Positions 55,344 through 64,000 of a stretch of 64,000 bases of DNA are shown piece by piece (position 1 is the first letter of the stretch; each line of letters starts with the position of its first letter). The position numbers and the translations under genes were made by a program. This DNA comes from Chloroflexi bacterium GWB2_49_20 (GTDB lineage: Bacteria > Chloroflexota > Anaerolineae > Anaerolineales > Villigracilaceae), in contig MGMF01000005.1 of the NCBI GenBank assembly GCA_001796335.1, positions 62,001 through 126,000 on the forward strand, written 5' to 3'. The notes under the pieces were generated by a model that was not told the origin of the DNA, made no database searches, and worked only from the letters and a program-made list of their open reading frames with translations.

Positions 55344-55514
55344 TTATTCCTCCTCTCCTTCATTATCTTCAGTCTCATCGTACATTTCGTCATCGATGGT
55401 TTCGACTTCTTCTTCACCATCCTCATTATGGTCTATTATCTGTGGGACTAACTTAACATCTGGTACTAAGAATAGGGGCAGGTCACACCACAGGCCTGAT
55501 TGCTTGATACACAC
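55344..55514 (-). CDS. Possible small acidic protein upstream of the 30-residue peptide
   Basis: A minus-strand frame from GTG 55514 ends directly before the ATG of the small membrane peptide. The last 30 residues are extremely acidic (EDGEEEVETIDDEMYDETED). No ribosome site is seen before the GTG, so the start is unsure and it may be the tail of a degraded gene. Confidence 0.3.
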   Translation of the reverse strand: MCIKQSGLWCDLPLFLVPDVKLVPQIIDHNEDGEEEVETIDDEMYDETEDNEGEEE

Positions 55515-55891
55515 CTGGTCTTTGCACCAGGTCTAACATAACAAATGGTCCATTTATGAACAGATTAAGACGTTCTCATAAACCCTACTTTAACTTGTGG
55601 TCTCGGTACCTATGTTACCTTAGGTTACCTTTCTTTCGACCGCTCTAGTTGTACTTATGATTTTAATCTATTTACATTTTTTATCCAAAATGTAGTAAAA
55701 CCTACAAGAGGTATTTGATGAGCAAAGGCGATTCTCTTGACTATAATTTAAACTCGCAATATACTACATAATGTATAATGCATTATGCTGTATTTTATTC
55801 TTGAATAGAGTCTTACGTAACGTTTCCCCTTAGGCGTAGGATTTGAAATATATGGATATCAACGCAATCATTCTGAGGTAAACAGAATGAA
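55515..55891. other. A+T-rich region before the catabolic cluster
   Basis: No gene supported. It should contain the promoter for the plus-strand cluster that begins at 55916, but no clear consensus was seen. The neighbouring 54942-55250 is likewise empty. Confidence 0.35.
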
Positions 55892-55915
55892 ATGCTTGCA
55901 AAGGAGAAAATAAGG

Positions 55916-56722
55916 ATGGAAAAGCCTAGATTGATTCGCCATTCACCTACCGGGCATGGAATGATGGAAATTGTGCCAGAAGTTGATCCGGTAATGAAAT
56001 TTGTTAGCATGAATTTACTTCGTTTAAACAAAGGAGAAAAATATTCTCTTAAGAACATCGATAGAGAACTTGGTGTTGTTATTGTTAAAGGTTCTTGCAA
56101 TGCTATTGGTGGAAGTAAGGATATTAAGTTGAAAGGGCGAAAGGAACCATTGGCAGATTGGCCCTATGCACTATATATCCCTCCAGCCGTCGAGGTTTCA
56201 ATTACTGCTTTATCAGACTTGGAAATGGTAGTCTATGGTACACCTGCAGAAAAAAGAGATGATGATTTCTTTGTGATAACACCGTCAGACTGTAAAGTCC
56301 TAAATATTGGTAATGGAAACTGGACCTTGCAGGGAACTTTTGTTATTGATGCGGATGGTCCCAGCCAGAATTTGATTGTGGGAGAGACTCATATACCATC
56401 TGGTAACTGGTGCTCTACTCCACCCCATTCACATGATACCGATATTCCAGGTAAACAAACCTTCCTAGAAGAAGTTTATTACTTTCGCTTTAAACCCTCG
56501 CAGGGATTCGGTTTTCAAGGTATTTATACATTAGATCGGAGCTTGGATGAAGCCTATATTATTCGGGATGGAGATATAACACTCATTCCTCGAGGTATGC
56601 ATCCCAATGTTGCCGGCCCGGGTTATGAAATGTATATGCTATGGGGCATGGCAGGTCATTCAAAGGAATGGATACCATTTGAAGACCCAGACCATAACTG
56701 GATCGGTTCCTTACTAGATTAG
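55916..56722 (+). CDS. IolB/KduI-like sugar-acid isomerase
   Basis: 268 residues from MEKPRLIRHSPTGHGM (AAGGAG upstream; preferred over ATG 55892). The metal site PPHSHDTDIPGKQTFLEE with two His and Glu, and RGMHPNVAGPGYEMYMLWGM, are typical of 5-deoxy-glucuronate isomerase IolB. First gene of the cluster. A substrate other than inositol derivatives is possible. Confidence 0.85.
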   Translation: MEKPRLIRHSPTGHGMMEIVPEVDPVMKFVSMNLLRLNKGEKYSLKNIDRELGVVIVKGSCNAIGGSKDIKLKGRKEPLADWPYALYIPPAVEVSITALSDLEMVVYGTPAEKRDDDFFVITPSDCKVLNIGNGNWTLQGTFVIDADGPSQNLIVGETHIPSGNWCSTPPHSHDTDIPGKQTFLEEVYYFRFKPSQGFGFQGIYTLDRSLDEAYIIRDGDITLIPRGMHPNVAGPGYEMYMLWGMAGHSKEWIPFEDPDHNWIGSLLD

Positions 56723-56734
56723 ATAAGTATCATC

Positions 56735-57754
56735 ATGAAAAAACAGATTGGGATTATTGGGATGGGAAGCATGGGGCATTTATATGCCGATGCTTTGATT
56801 CAAAACCCCAATATTGACTTTATTGCTTGTGTTAGTATTTCACAAAAGAATCTAAACAATGCAATTGATAAATATTATTGTAGAGGCTACAAATCTTTCT
56901 ATGAAATGTTTAGGAAAGAGAAGCTTGATGCAGTATTAATTACTTTGCCAGATCACTTGCATAAAGAAGCTGTGATCGCTGCTGCCGAAGCAGGAGTTCA
57001 TTTACTCGTTGAGAAACCATTTGCAACAGATCTGAAAGATGCTGATATTATGGTACAGGCTGTTCAAAAGTCTGGCATAAAATGTATGGTTGAATTCTTT
57101 AATCGTTGGAGCCCACCGTTTACAAATGCCAAGTATCTAGTCGATCAAGGCAAACTGGGGGATATCATCCAATTTAACATCGAATTAAACGACACATGCT
57201 ACGTTCCCCAAAAAATGCTTAAATGGGCAACAGCTTCATCTCCTGCTTGGTTTCTTATGAGCCACTCTTATGATTTGATATGGTGGATACTTGGAAAGAG
57301 ACCTAAAAGTGTATTTGGCAGAGGTAGTAAGCGGATATTAAGAGCCATGGGCATCAACACCTATGATTTGATCGAAGTCTTAGTAAGCTATGAGAATGGA
57401 ACAATAGGAAGATTCTCAAGCAACTGGGTTTTACCAGAAGGATTTCCGATTTTATATGAACTCAAAATGCGACTTGTTGGTACAAATGCTATGGTTGATG
57501 TGGATACCTCAGATCAAGAACTTCACTTCACCGACCAAAATTGCACTCAACACCCCGTGACAGCGTGGGGGAAAATATTGGGTTCTTATAGTGGGCACCC
57601 TTTTGCAATGCTCAATGCATTTCTACAAAATTTAAATGAAGAAATACCTCCTCCCGTTAATGAGATTGATGGTTGGGAAAATACCTATTTTCTTGATGCA
57701 GTTCATCGCTCAGTAGAAACTGGAAGAGAAGTTCAGCTTCCAGAAAAATCTTAA
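56735..57754 (+). CDS. Gfo/Idh/MocA family oxidoreductase
   Basis: 339 residues. N-terminal NAD(P) motif IGIIGMGSMGHLYADAL, then VEKPFATDLKDADIM (the E-K-P signature). Likely oxidises a sugar or cyclitol. 12 bp after the IolB-like gene. Confidence 0.92.
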   Translation: MKKQIGIIGMGSMGHLYADALIQNPNIDFIACVSISQKNLNNAIDKYYCRGYKSFYEMFRKEKLDAVLITLPDHLHKEAVIAAAEAGVHLLVEKPFATDLKDADIMVQAVQKSGIKCMVEFFNRWSPPFTNAKYLVDQGKLGDIIQFNIELNDTCYVPQKMLKWATASSPAWFLMSHSYDLIWWILGKRPKSVFGRGSKRILRAMGINTYDLIEVLVSYENGTIGRFSSNWVLPEGFPILYELKMRLVGTNAMVDVDTSDQELHFTDQNCTQHPVTAWGKILGSYSGHPFAMLNAFLQNLNEEIPPPVNEIDGWENTYFLDAVHRSVETGREVQLPEKS

Positions 57755-57769
57755 GAAAGGACTTTAATA

Positions 57770-58597
57770 ATGAAACTTCAGGGAAAACGAGCTATTGTAA
57801 CAGGTGGAGCAGGTGCTATTGGAAGTGCGATTTCTTTAGCATTCGGTAAAGAAGGTGCTGATGTACTCATCTGCGATTTGATGAATTACAATCGCGGAAA
57901 TGAGGTCGCAAAACAGATTCAGGATCTGGGACGAAAAGGGATTGCGCTTGAAACCGATTTGCGAAAACCTAAAGATTTGCAAAATGCGGTAAGGACTGCT
58001 GTAAAAGAATTTGGAGGGGTTGATATAGTAGTGAACTGTGCAACAGCCGGCCAACAGATTCCCTTTTTGGAATTAACAGAGGAAGTAATTGATGATTTTT
58101 TTGACACGAATTTGCGTGGATATTTTCTTACTTCGCTCTATGCAGCAAAAGAAATTGCAAAACAAGGCACACCGGGATGGATTGTCAATGTAAGTTCCAT
58201 TTCATCCCGTTCGATGACCTCAAGTTATGTGCATTATAGCGCTACGAAAGGTGGCATTGAATCACTGACACGCGGTATGGCAGTTGCACTTGGAAAGTAT
58301 AATATTCGAGTTAATTCTGTAGCCCCAGGTTGTGTCATGACGCCGACAGTACGGAATATGTTCGATGATCCAAGGAACGCAGAACCGGTTAATAGTAGGA
58401 CTCCATTAGGTCGGATCGTAACTATCGAGGAAGTCGTTGAGCCAGTTGTCTTCTTATGCACCAATGCGGCAAGTGGAATTACCGGTCAGATTATTGACAT
58501 TGATGGCGGTTATAGTATCCAGGGTATGGAATGGGTTCTAACAGAGGATATTAAATTATTCCGGGAAAAACTCGAAGGTACGGGATATAAAAAATAG
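57770..58597 (+). CDS. Short-chain dehydrogenase/reductase
   Basis: 275 residues. RAIVTGGAGAIGSAISLAF (TGxxxGxG), NVSSISS and the catalytic YVHYSATKGG (Y-x3-K) are intact. C-terminal DIDGGYSIQG is typical. Confidence 0.95.
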   Translation: MKLQGKRAIVTGGAGAIGSAISLAFGKEGADVLICDLMNYNRGNEVAKQIQDLGRKGIALETDLRKPKDLQNAVRTAVKEFGGVDIVVNCATAGQQIPFLELTEEVIDDFFDTNLRGYFLTSLYAAKEIAKQGTPGWIVNVSSISSRSMTSSYVHYSATKGGIESLTRGMAVALGKYNIRVNSVAPGCVMTPTVRNMFDDPRNAEPVNSRTPLGRIVTIEEVVEPVVFLCTNAASGITGQIIDIDGGYSIQGMEWVLTEDIKLFREKLEGTGYKK

Positions 58598-58648
58598 CAA
58601 TAAAGGAGAAATGCTATAAACAAAGGTCAGCAGGAGAAAAGGCAAAAT

Positions 58649-59503
58649 TTGATCAATGAAATGGATCTAATTAAGCCGACTAGTGGAAGTGTTGCTCTTT
58701 GGTTTTTGGGCCAGAGTGGTTTTGCTATTAAAGGTTCAGATAGGATTATTTATTTGGATCCTTACTTATCGGATTATCTGACAAATTATACAAAGGGCAA
58801 GACTGATGAAGATCCTCGTAAGTTTAATTCTCCTCTATCGCCAGAAAAGATAACCAACGCATCTCTGGTTTTTGGTTCCCATTATCACTTTGATCACATT
58901 GACCCGAAAACCGTACAAACAATTCATGAGGTCTCTCCGCTCTGTAAATTCGTTTTTCCACCTCTAGCAGCTTCACTGGTTGAGCTAAACCTCGAAGAAA
59001 CTCGCATCATTCAAGTAGAAGCATACAAGCAATATCAAATTGATGGAATTTCATTTCAAGGAATTCCATCAGCTCATGAAGAAATTAACCAACTTCCAGA
59101 TGGTAGATATAAAGATTTTGGCTACATAATCGAGATTAATGGAGTCAAAATTTACCATTCGGGGGATTGCGTTCCCTATAAGGGACTAGTCGAAAGACTA
59201 AAGAAAGAAGAGATCGATATTGCTCTTTTGCCCATTAATGGCCGAGATTTCTTTCGGTTGCAACGAGGTTTTCTAGGCAACTTCACGTATCAAGAGGCAG
59301 GAGAGATGGCAAGTGCCATTGGGGCAAATTTACTCATACCAATGCATTTTGGAATGCATATGTCAAATACCGAACATCCAGGCGCCTTGGTAGATTATTT
59401 ATGCGATAAATTTCCAGAACAAAAGTTTCATATTATGATTATAGGCGAGTGTCTAATATACTCTAACGAGAAATTTGGATCAACAGTAACGTTGATGCCA
59501 TAA
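58649..59503 (+). CDS. Metallo-beta-lactamase-fold hydrolase (UlaG-like)
   Basis: 284 residues, start TTG 58649 (ATG 58661 is the alternative). GSHYHFDHIDPKTV is the H-x-H-x-D-H metal motif, later IYHSGDCVPYKG and LIPMHFGMH. Similar to UlaG-type lactonases; could open a sugar lactone made by the dehydrogenases. Confidence 0.88.
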   Translation: MINEMDLIKPTSGSVALWFLGQSGFAIKGSDRIIYLDPYLSDYLTNYTKGKTDEDPRKFNSPLSPEKITNASLVFGSHYHFDHIDPKTVQTIHEVSPLCKFVFPPLAASLVELNLEETRIIQVEAYKQYQIDGISFQGIPSAHEEINQLPDGRYKDFGYIIEINGVKIYHSGDCVPYKGLVERLKKEEIDIALLPINGRDFFRLQRGFLGNFTYQEAGEMASAIGANLLIPMHFGMHMSNTEHPGALVDYLCDKFPEQKFHIMIIGECLIYSNEKFGSTVTLMP

Positions 59504-59537
59504 ATCGGAATATTATTGAAAGGAAGGAACATATACA

Positions 59538-60872
59538 ATGATTAGTATTTCGACAACAAAGAAGGCACATGTGAAAGGCTCTTTACCTGGCCCAGAGAGT
59601 AGGCGAATCATTGATATTGGTAGAAATTATGAAGCACAAGTACAGAGCCTTCAAGCGCCAATAGTATGGAAATCAGCAAAAGGATGTATCGTTACTGATG
59701 TGGATGGAAATACTTATTTGGACTGGACATCTGGTGTTCTTGTAACTAATGTCGGACATTGTCATCCAAAGCTAGTAAAGTCGATCCAGCAAGCTGCAGA
59801 GACATTACTTAATTGTTACGAATTCCCAACTGAGGCTCGTATAGATCTTGCTAAACGAATGGTTGAGATTTTACCTAGACACCTGCATCGGGCTTTTTTC
59901 CTTACAACTGGCAGTGAGGCAGTGGAGGCTGCAATTCGAGTGGCCAAGAAATATACCGGCAAATATGAAATCGTTTCATTTTTTGGCGGTTTTCATGGCC
60001 GTACTGGTGATGCACGAAGTGCTGGCGGTATAAAAAGAATAAAAGAAGGTTACGGACCTTCGGCGCCAGGATTTATTCATGCTCCTTATCCATATTGTTA
60101 CCGTTGCCCATTTAAATCAGAGCCAAACACATGTGGCTTTATGTGTTTGGATTTCCTAGACACAACGGTCAAAAGCTTGTCAACAGGTTCTTTGGCAGGT
60201 GTGATCGTTGAACCCTACCAAGGAACTGCTGGGTTCATATTTCCTCCAGACGGGTACCTAAAAGAATTAGAGAAATGGACCCAAAAAATGGGAATGGTTT
60301 TTATCCTGGATGAAGTCCAATCCTCCTTTGGGCGCACAGGAAAATTCTTTTCACTGGAATGGGAGGGTCTAACTCCTGATTTGGTTTGCGTTGGGAAAGG
60401 TATTGGGAGTGGGATCCCAATATCAGCAGTTATGGCTACGGATGAAGTGCTTAAGAATCTCTCTGATGGAGATTTGGGTAGTACATTTGCTGGTAATCCC
60501 TTTGCTTGCTCAGCGGCACTGGCTGTTATCGATATAATGCAATCAGAGGACTTAGTGAACAATGCGAATAAAATCGGTAAAATAATCAAATCTTGCCTAC
60601 TGGAGATCATGAATAAATCCTCCCATTTGGGAGATGTTCGCGGTCGAGGTATGGTAATGGGGATGGAGTTTGTAAAAGAAAAGAAAACCAAAGAACCGGC
60701 TCCGGAATTAGTGAATGAGCTTATTCTTCGATGTGCTCAAAATGGACTAATTATCGGTAAGGTAGGAATTTATGGTAATGTGGTTAGAGTTGCTCCACCT
60801 TTGATTATGACCGAAGACGAAGCATATGAGTCACTCGAAATTATGAGTAAATGCATTATGGAGTTGGAATAA
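59538..60872 (+). CDS. Class III PLP-dependent aminotransferase
   Basis: 444 residues. FLTTGSEAVEAAIRVAKKYT, VIVEPYQGTAGFIFPP, ILDEVQSSFGRTGKFFS and the lysine in CVGKGIGSGIPISAV are diagnostic of omega-aminotransferases. Its presence suggests an amino group on the substrate or product. Confidence 0.93.
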   Translation: MISISTTKKAHVKGSLPGPESRRIIDIGRNYEAQVQSLQAPIVWKSAKGCIVTDVDGNTYLDWTSGVLVTNVGHCHPKLVKSIQQAAETLLNCYEFPTEARIDLAKRMVEILPRHLHRAFFLTTGSEAVEAAIRVAKKYTGKYEIVSFFGGFHGRTGDARSAGGIKRIKEGYGPSAPGFIHAPYPYCYRCPFKSEPNTCGFMCLDFLDTTVKSLSTGSLAGVIVEPYQGTAGFIFPPDGYLKELEKWTQKMGMVFILDEVQSSFGRTGKFFSLEWEGLTPDLVCVGKGIGSGIPISAVMATDEVLKNLSDGDLGSTFAGNPFACSAALAVIDIMQSEDLVNNANKIGKIIKSCLLEIMNKSSHLGDVRGRGMVMGMEFVKEKKTKEPAPELVNELILRCAQNGLIIGKVGIYGNVVRVAPPLIMTEDEAYESLEIMSKCIMELE

Positions 60873-60980
60873 AATTTTGCCCAACGAAAAAGATTAATTT
60901 GAAAATAAAATTAATTACGGTCATAACAAAAATTGTTCAAATTGGTTCAGTAGTATGGGAAAGAACAGAAGGATCTTAAT

Positions 60981-61655
60981 ATGTTAGAGAAAATAAAGTT
61001 ATCGAAACGAATTAATGTGACTACGACAGGATCTGTCTATGAAGAAATACGTAGGAGAATTTTGAATTTGGAACTTCCACCAGGGACACGATTGAAAGAC
61101 ACGGTATTGGCAAAAGATTTTGGAATCAGCAATACGCCTGTTCGGGAAGCGCTGCGCCGTTTAGAAGCAGATTCTCTTGTCGAGACTAAACCTTATATCG
61201 GGACTTATGTAAAAGAACTTAGCACGGATGAAGTTAAAGATTTGTATGAAGTGCGTGAAACCTTAGAGGTTATGGCTGTCCGAAAGGCAGTGGAACAAGC
61301 GAGTGAACAAGAAATTAATGAGATATTGGATATAGCAAATAAATATTTATCACTTGTTAATATTGGAACTGTTGAAAATTACCTCAAGTATGATCGGATG
61401 TTTCATGAGAAAATCGCAGCGGCATCAGGAAATGTTTTTCTTTATGAGCTGCTTCACTCGCTTGGAGATCGCATTCATATTGTTCGTCGACTTGATCTAG
61501 AAGACCACTTCTCTGGCATCGAGCACCTGGATATTGCCAATGCTATTTTGAAACGTAATACTGTTGAAGCAACCAGAATTATCCGGACGCATATCCAGGA
61601 CCATCTTTCGAGAGTTGAAAAATTATTAGAAGCAAATTCTAGAAGCCCGAAATAA
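60981..61655 (+). CDS. GntR family (FadR-type) transcription regulator
   Basis: 224 residues. Winged helix SVYEEIRRRILNLELPPGTR and SNTPVREALRRLEADSLVE, then an FCD ligand domain (DLYEVRETLEVMAVRKA ... YDRMFHEKIAAASGN). Probably regulates this cluster. Stop and next start overlap (TAATG). Confidence 0.95.
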   Translation: MLEKIKLSKRINVTTTGSVYEEIRRRILNLELPPGTRLKDTVLAKDFGISNTPVREALRRLEADSLVETKPYIGTYVKELSTDEVKDLYEVRETLEVMAVRKAVEQASEQEINEILDIANKYLSLVNIGTVENYLKYDRMFHEKIAAASGNVFLYELLHSLGDRIHIVRRLDLEDHFSGIEHLDIANAILKRNTVEATRIIRTHIQDHLSRVEKLLEANSRSPK

Positions 61656-63160
61656 TGATCACTGATTTATATATTGGAGTCGATCTCGGTACAGGTAGCT
61701 GCCGATGTGCTGTTGTGGATAATAAAGTTAAATTGATTGGGTTTGAGGAGGGTGATTATAAATCTAATAATGTATCTGGAAAATGGATAGAACAAGATCC
61801 TGAGGCGATCTTCGAATGCTTTGTTGAGGTTGTCTCTCGGGCCGTAGCGAAAGCAAAAGACAAATATCCAAAAAACAGATTCCAGGGGATTAGTATTGGT
61901 GGAGCGTTGCATAGCGTGATGGCTCTTGGCCCAAAGTCGGAACCGCTAACCGGTATAATTACCTGGGCTGACACACGTGCATTTCCGCAAGCCGAAAAGA
62001 TAAAAGCCATATCAAAGGGAAAGCTTTTTTATAATGAAACCGGCTGTCCCCCACATGCTATGTACCCAGTATTTAAAATTGGTTGGCTTGGGGAGAACCA
62101 ATTAGATATTTATCAAAAAACGTCCAAATTTATTTCTGCAAAGGAATATGTTGTTTTTCGCTTAACTGGAGAGTTGATGGTAGACACTTCCGTTGCCTCA
62201 GGAAGTGGCCTTCTCAACGTTCATACACTTGATTGGGATCAAAATTCATTAGCAATTGCCGGAATTGGAAGCAATAAGCTTTCAACACTATGCACACCAA
62301 TGACTATTATCCCTGAGTTGATTCCCCATATTGCTGACACGATTGGAATTCCTGCGACCACTCCTTTAGTCTTGGGAGCATCGGATGCATTTGCTTCAAG
62401 TATTGGTTCAGGTGCTGTAAATTCTTGGCAAGCAACCTGTATGGTGGGGACAAGCGGAGCATTGCGCGTAATCTCCGAATATCCTTGGCTCGATGAAAAG
62501 GGCCGTAGCTGGTGCTATTGTATCGAGGAAGGAAGATGGCTTATTGGAGGGGCAATCAATAATGGGGGACTTGCATTTGCTTGGCTTCGTAATTTAGTAA
62601 ACAAAAATCTGCCTAATTACGAATTTTCTTTTGATGAACTTATGAACCTGGCCGAAAAGGTAAAACCAGGTGCTAATGACCTTCTTTGTTTGCCTTTCTT
62701 TTCTGGCGAACGAAGCCCGAATTGGAATGAGCACGCCCGGGCTGCATTTTATGGCTTGACACTTGAGCATAATTTATCTCATATTAGTAGAGCAATAATT
62801 GAAGCGATATGTTTTCGGATTCGAAGTTTACTTGATATTTTGAGCGATTCCCCTATAAAGATTAATCAAGTTAAAGCTTCAGGAGGATTTACAAAATCAA
62901 AACTGTGGTTGCAGATAATGTCCGATGTACTTAATAAAGAGCTTATCGTTCCGGCAGTAGGAGAAACATCCTGTCTTGGTACGACTTTCTGGGCATTAAA
63001 AAACCACGGCGTGATTAATAATTATCAAGAATTTGGGGATCTGATTCCGAACGGCAAGATCTTTGAACCTGATAGAATAGAATCAGAAGTCTATCAAGAT
63101 ATTTATCAGAAATATCTCCAACTCTATTCAAAGGTAAGTGATTTGTATAAAAAACCCTAA
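61655..63160 (+). CDS. FGGY family carbohydrate kinase
   Basis: 501 residues. LYIGVDLGTGSCRCAVVDNK (ATP site), GITWADTRA, LGASDAFASSIGSGAV, GGAINNGGLAFAWL and ASGGFTKSKLW are typical of gluconokinase/xylulokinase-like enzymes. Substrate not deducible. Confidence 0.92.
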   Translation: MITDLYIGVDLGTGSCRCAVVDNKVKLIGFEEGDYKSNNVSGKWIEQDPEAIFECFVEVVSRAVAKAKDKYPKNRFQGISIGGALHSVMALGPKSEPLTGIITWADTRAFPQAEKIKAISKGKLFYNETGCPPHAMYPVFKIGWLGENQLDIYQKTSKFISAKEYVVFRLTGELMVDTSVASGSGLLNVHTLDWDQNSLAIAGIGSNKLSTLCTPMTIIPELIPHIADTIGIPATTPLVLGASDAFASSIGSGAVNSWQATCMVGTSGALRVISEYPWLDEKGRSWCYCIEEGRWLIGGAINNGGLAFAWLRNLVNKNLPNYEFSFDELMNLAEKVKPGANDLLCLPFFSGERSPNWNEHARAAFYGLTLEHNLSHISRAIIEAICFRIRSLLDILSDSPIKINQVKASGGFTKSKLWLQIMSDVLNKELIVPAVGETSCLGTTFWALKNHGVINNYQEFGDLIPNGKIFEPDRIESEVYQDIYQKYLQLYSKVSDLYKKP

Positions 63161-63174
63161 GGAGGAATGCGGCT

Positions 63175-63867
63175 ATGAATCAGTTTACATCAAATAAGAG
63201 TGAATTAATCCAAGTTCTACAAAAAATTGATACCCCAACTATCTGTAACGCAATTGAGGCGCTTCGCAACAAGCGGGATCTTGAGGGTTTTTTAGGGATG
63301 GGGATTCGATGTCTACTTCCAAAACTCGGAACGATGGTTGGGTATGCTGTTACCGCGACCGTTGATTCTAGCACGCCAGATATCCCAAAAGACAAGGATG
63401 TATGGTTTGATTGGCCTAAAGCAATGGAGGCTTCTCCAAAACCTTCTATCTTGGTGTTTAAAGATGTTGGTCCACAGCCCCTAAAATCAGCTCATTTTGG
63501 AGAGGTTATGGGAACGATTGCGGTTCGTTTAGGGGCAGTAGGCATTATCACTGATGGTGGGATTCGTGATATTGATGAGCTTTTTGACCTGGGTTTTCAT
63601 TGTTTTGCTGCTGGTTTGGTCCCTTCACATGGAAACCCCAGGATTTTAACTATAAACATTCCTGTCATAATTGATGGTGTTACCATTCATCCAGGTGATT
63701 TACTTCATGGAGATGTAAATGGAGTAACAACAATCCCAGCAGAATTAGCAAGTCGGATTCCGGATGCAGTAGAAAAAATCCGGCAGAGCGAAAAAGAATT
63801 TATGGAATTTGTAAAGGGAACAGAATTCAGTATGGAAGGTTTGTATGAACGGAAGGTTAGCCACTAA
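63175..63867 (+). CDS. RraA-like family protein (possible HMG/CHA aldolase)
   Basis: 230 residues. GAVGIITDGGIRDIDELFD, FAAGLVPSHGNPR and HGDVNGVTTIPAE are typical of the RraA/4-hydroxy-4-methyl-2-oxoglutarate aldolase fold. In catabolic clusters these act as aldolases or decarboxylases; the RNase E inhibitor role is unlikely here. Confidence 0.9.
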   Translation: MNQFTSNKSELIQVLQKIDTPTICNAIEALRNKRDLEGFLGMGIRCLLPKLGTMVGYAVTATVDSSTPDIPKDKDVWFDWPKAMEASPKPSILVFKDVGPQPLKSAHFGEVMGTIAVRLGAVGIITDGGIRDIDELFDLGFHCFAAGLVPSHGNPRILTINIPVIIDGVTIHPGDLLHGDVNGVTTIPAELASRIPDAVEKIRQSEKEFMEFVKGTEFSMEGLYERKVSH

Positions 63868-64000
63868 ATAATAATCAGCAATTCTCACTATGATGATTTC
63901 TCGATCAAGATTCCCAATATTTGAGCCAAAAAGACTTGAATTGAATAAATTACCTATGTGGACGAATATTCAACCGTTTTTTGAAATGCGGGACTAACAC
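63868..64000. other. Window end, no gene supported
   Basis: Only a short 36-codon plus-strand frame (from about 63890) is seen. It has no ribosome site and no family likeness. Confidence 0.3.

Overview
This looks like a chromosomal segment of a bacterium, most likely a member of the Chloroflexota (Anaerolineae-like). That is inferred from gene content: a C5-type heme gene cluster, an archaeal-style mevalonate cluster, glpX, dnaA and the rpsB-tsf-pyrH-frr-uppS-cdsA set. It is not proven by a marker gene.

Layout. (1) 1-8468, minus strand: heme operon hemA-hemC-hemD-hemB-radical SAM gene-hemE-two DUF4491-like membrane genes-hemY (last codons cut off by the window edge). (2) 8800-25070: accessory region. 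Its centre is an integron: a plus-strand integron integrase broken by one frameshift (20326-21295), an attI-like site (about 20150-20205), then four minus-strand cassettes each closed by an attC-like site, reading leftward: an ArsM-like methyltransferase, DUF4256, OmdA/YdeI and DUF1801. A fifth cassette with its own attI-like block lies alone at 8948-10166. Between the two are a YgbA-like gene, a higBA toxin-antitoxin pair, an ECF sigma/anti-sigma pair and a GGDEF-EAL protein. To the right of the integrase are small membrane-protein genes, a truncated AbiEii-like gene and a possible HEPN protein. The region is littered with at least seven same-orientation copies of a repeat that resembles the 3' end plus terminator of the DUF35 gene at 25030. 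(3) 25030-29089, minus: HMG-CoA reductase, HMG-CoA synthase, thiolase-like protein, DUF35. (4) 29349-41119, plus: sensor kinase, dnaA, an FAD oxidoreductase, rpsB-tsf-pyrH-frr-uppS-cdsA, glpX and an Rrf2 regulator. (5) 41423-54941: tRNA-Lys(CUU) followed by an island with a truncated tyrosine recombinase, a truncated TIGR04255 gene, GIY-YIG, cytidylyltransferase-like and membrane genes, then a type III restriction-modification-like operon with a HEPN-like protein and a RelE-like/UvrD helicase fusion. (6) 54942-64000: a gene-poor kilobase, then an A+T-rich plus-strand catabolic cluster (IolB-like, Gfo/Idh/MocA, SDR, metallo-beta-lactamase fold, aminotransferase, GntR regulator, FGGY kinase, RraA-like).

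Most striking points. The first integron cassette has an in-frame TGA exactly where ArsM proteins carry their conserved catalytic cysteine. The frame stays open for 56 more codons and a small hairpin lies just after the TGA, so it is a candidate selenocysteine methyltransferase. The thiolase in the mevalonate cluster lacks the usual catalytic cysteine and histidines. The dispersed repeats supply stop codons and tails to real genes (DUF35, higA).
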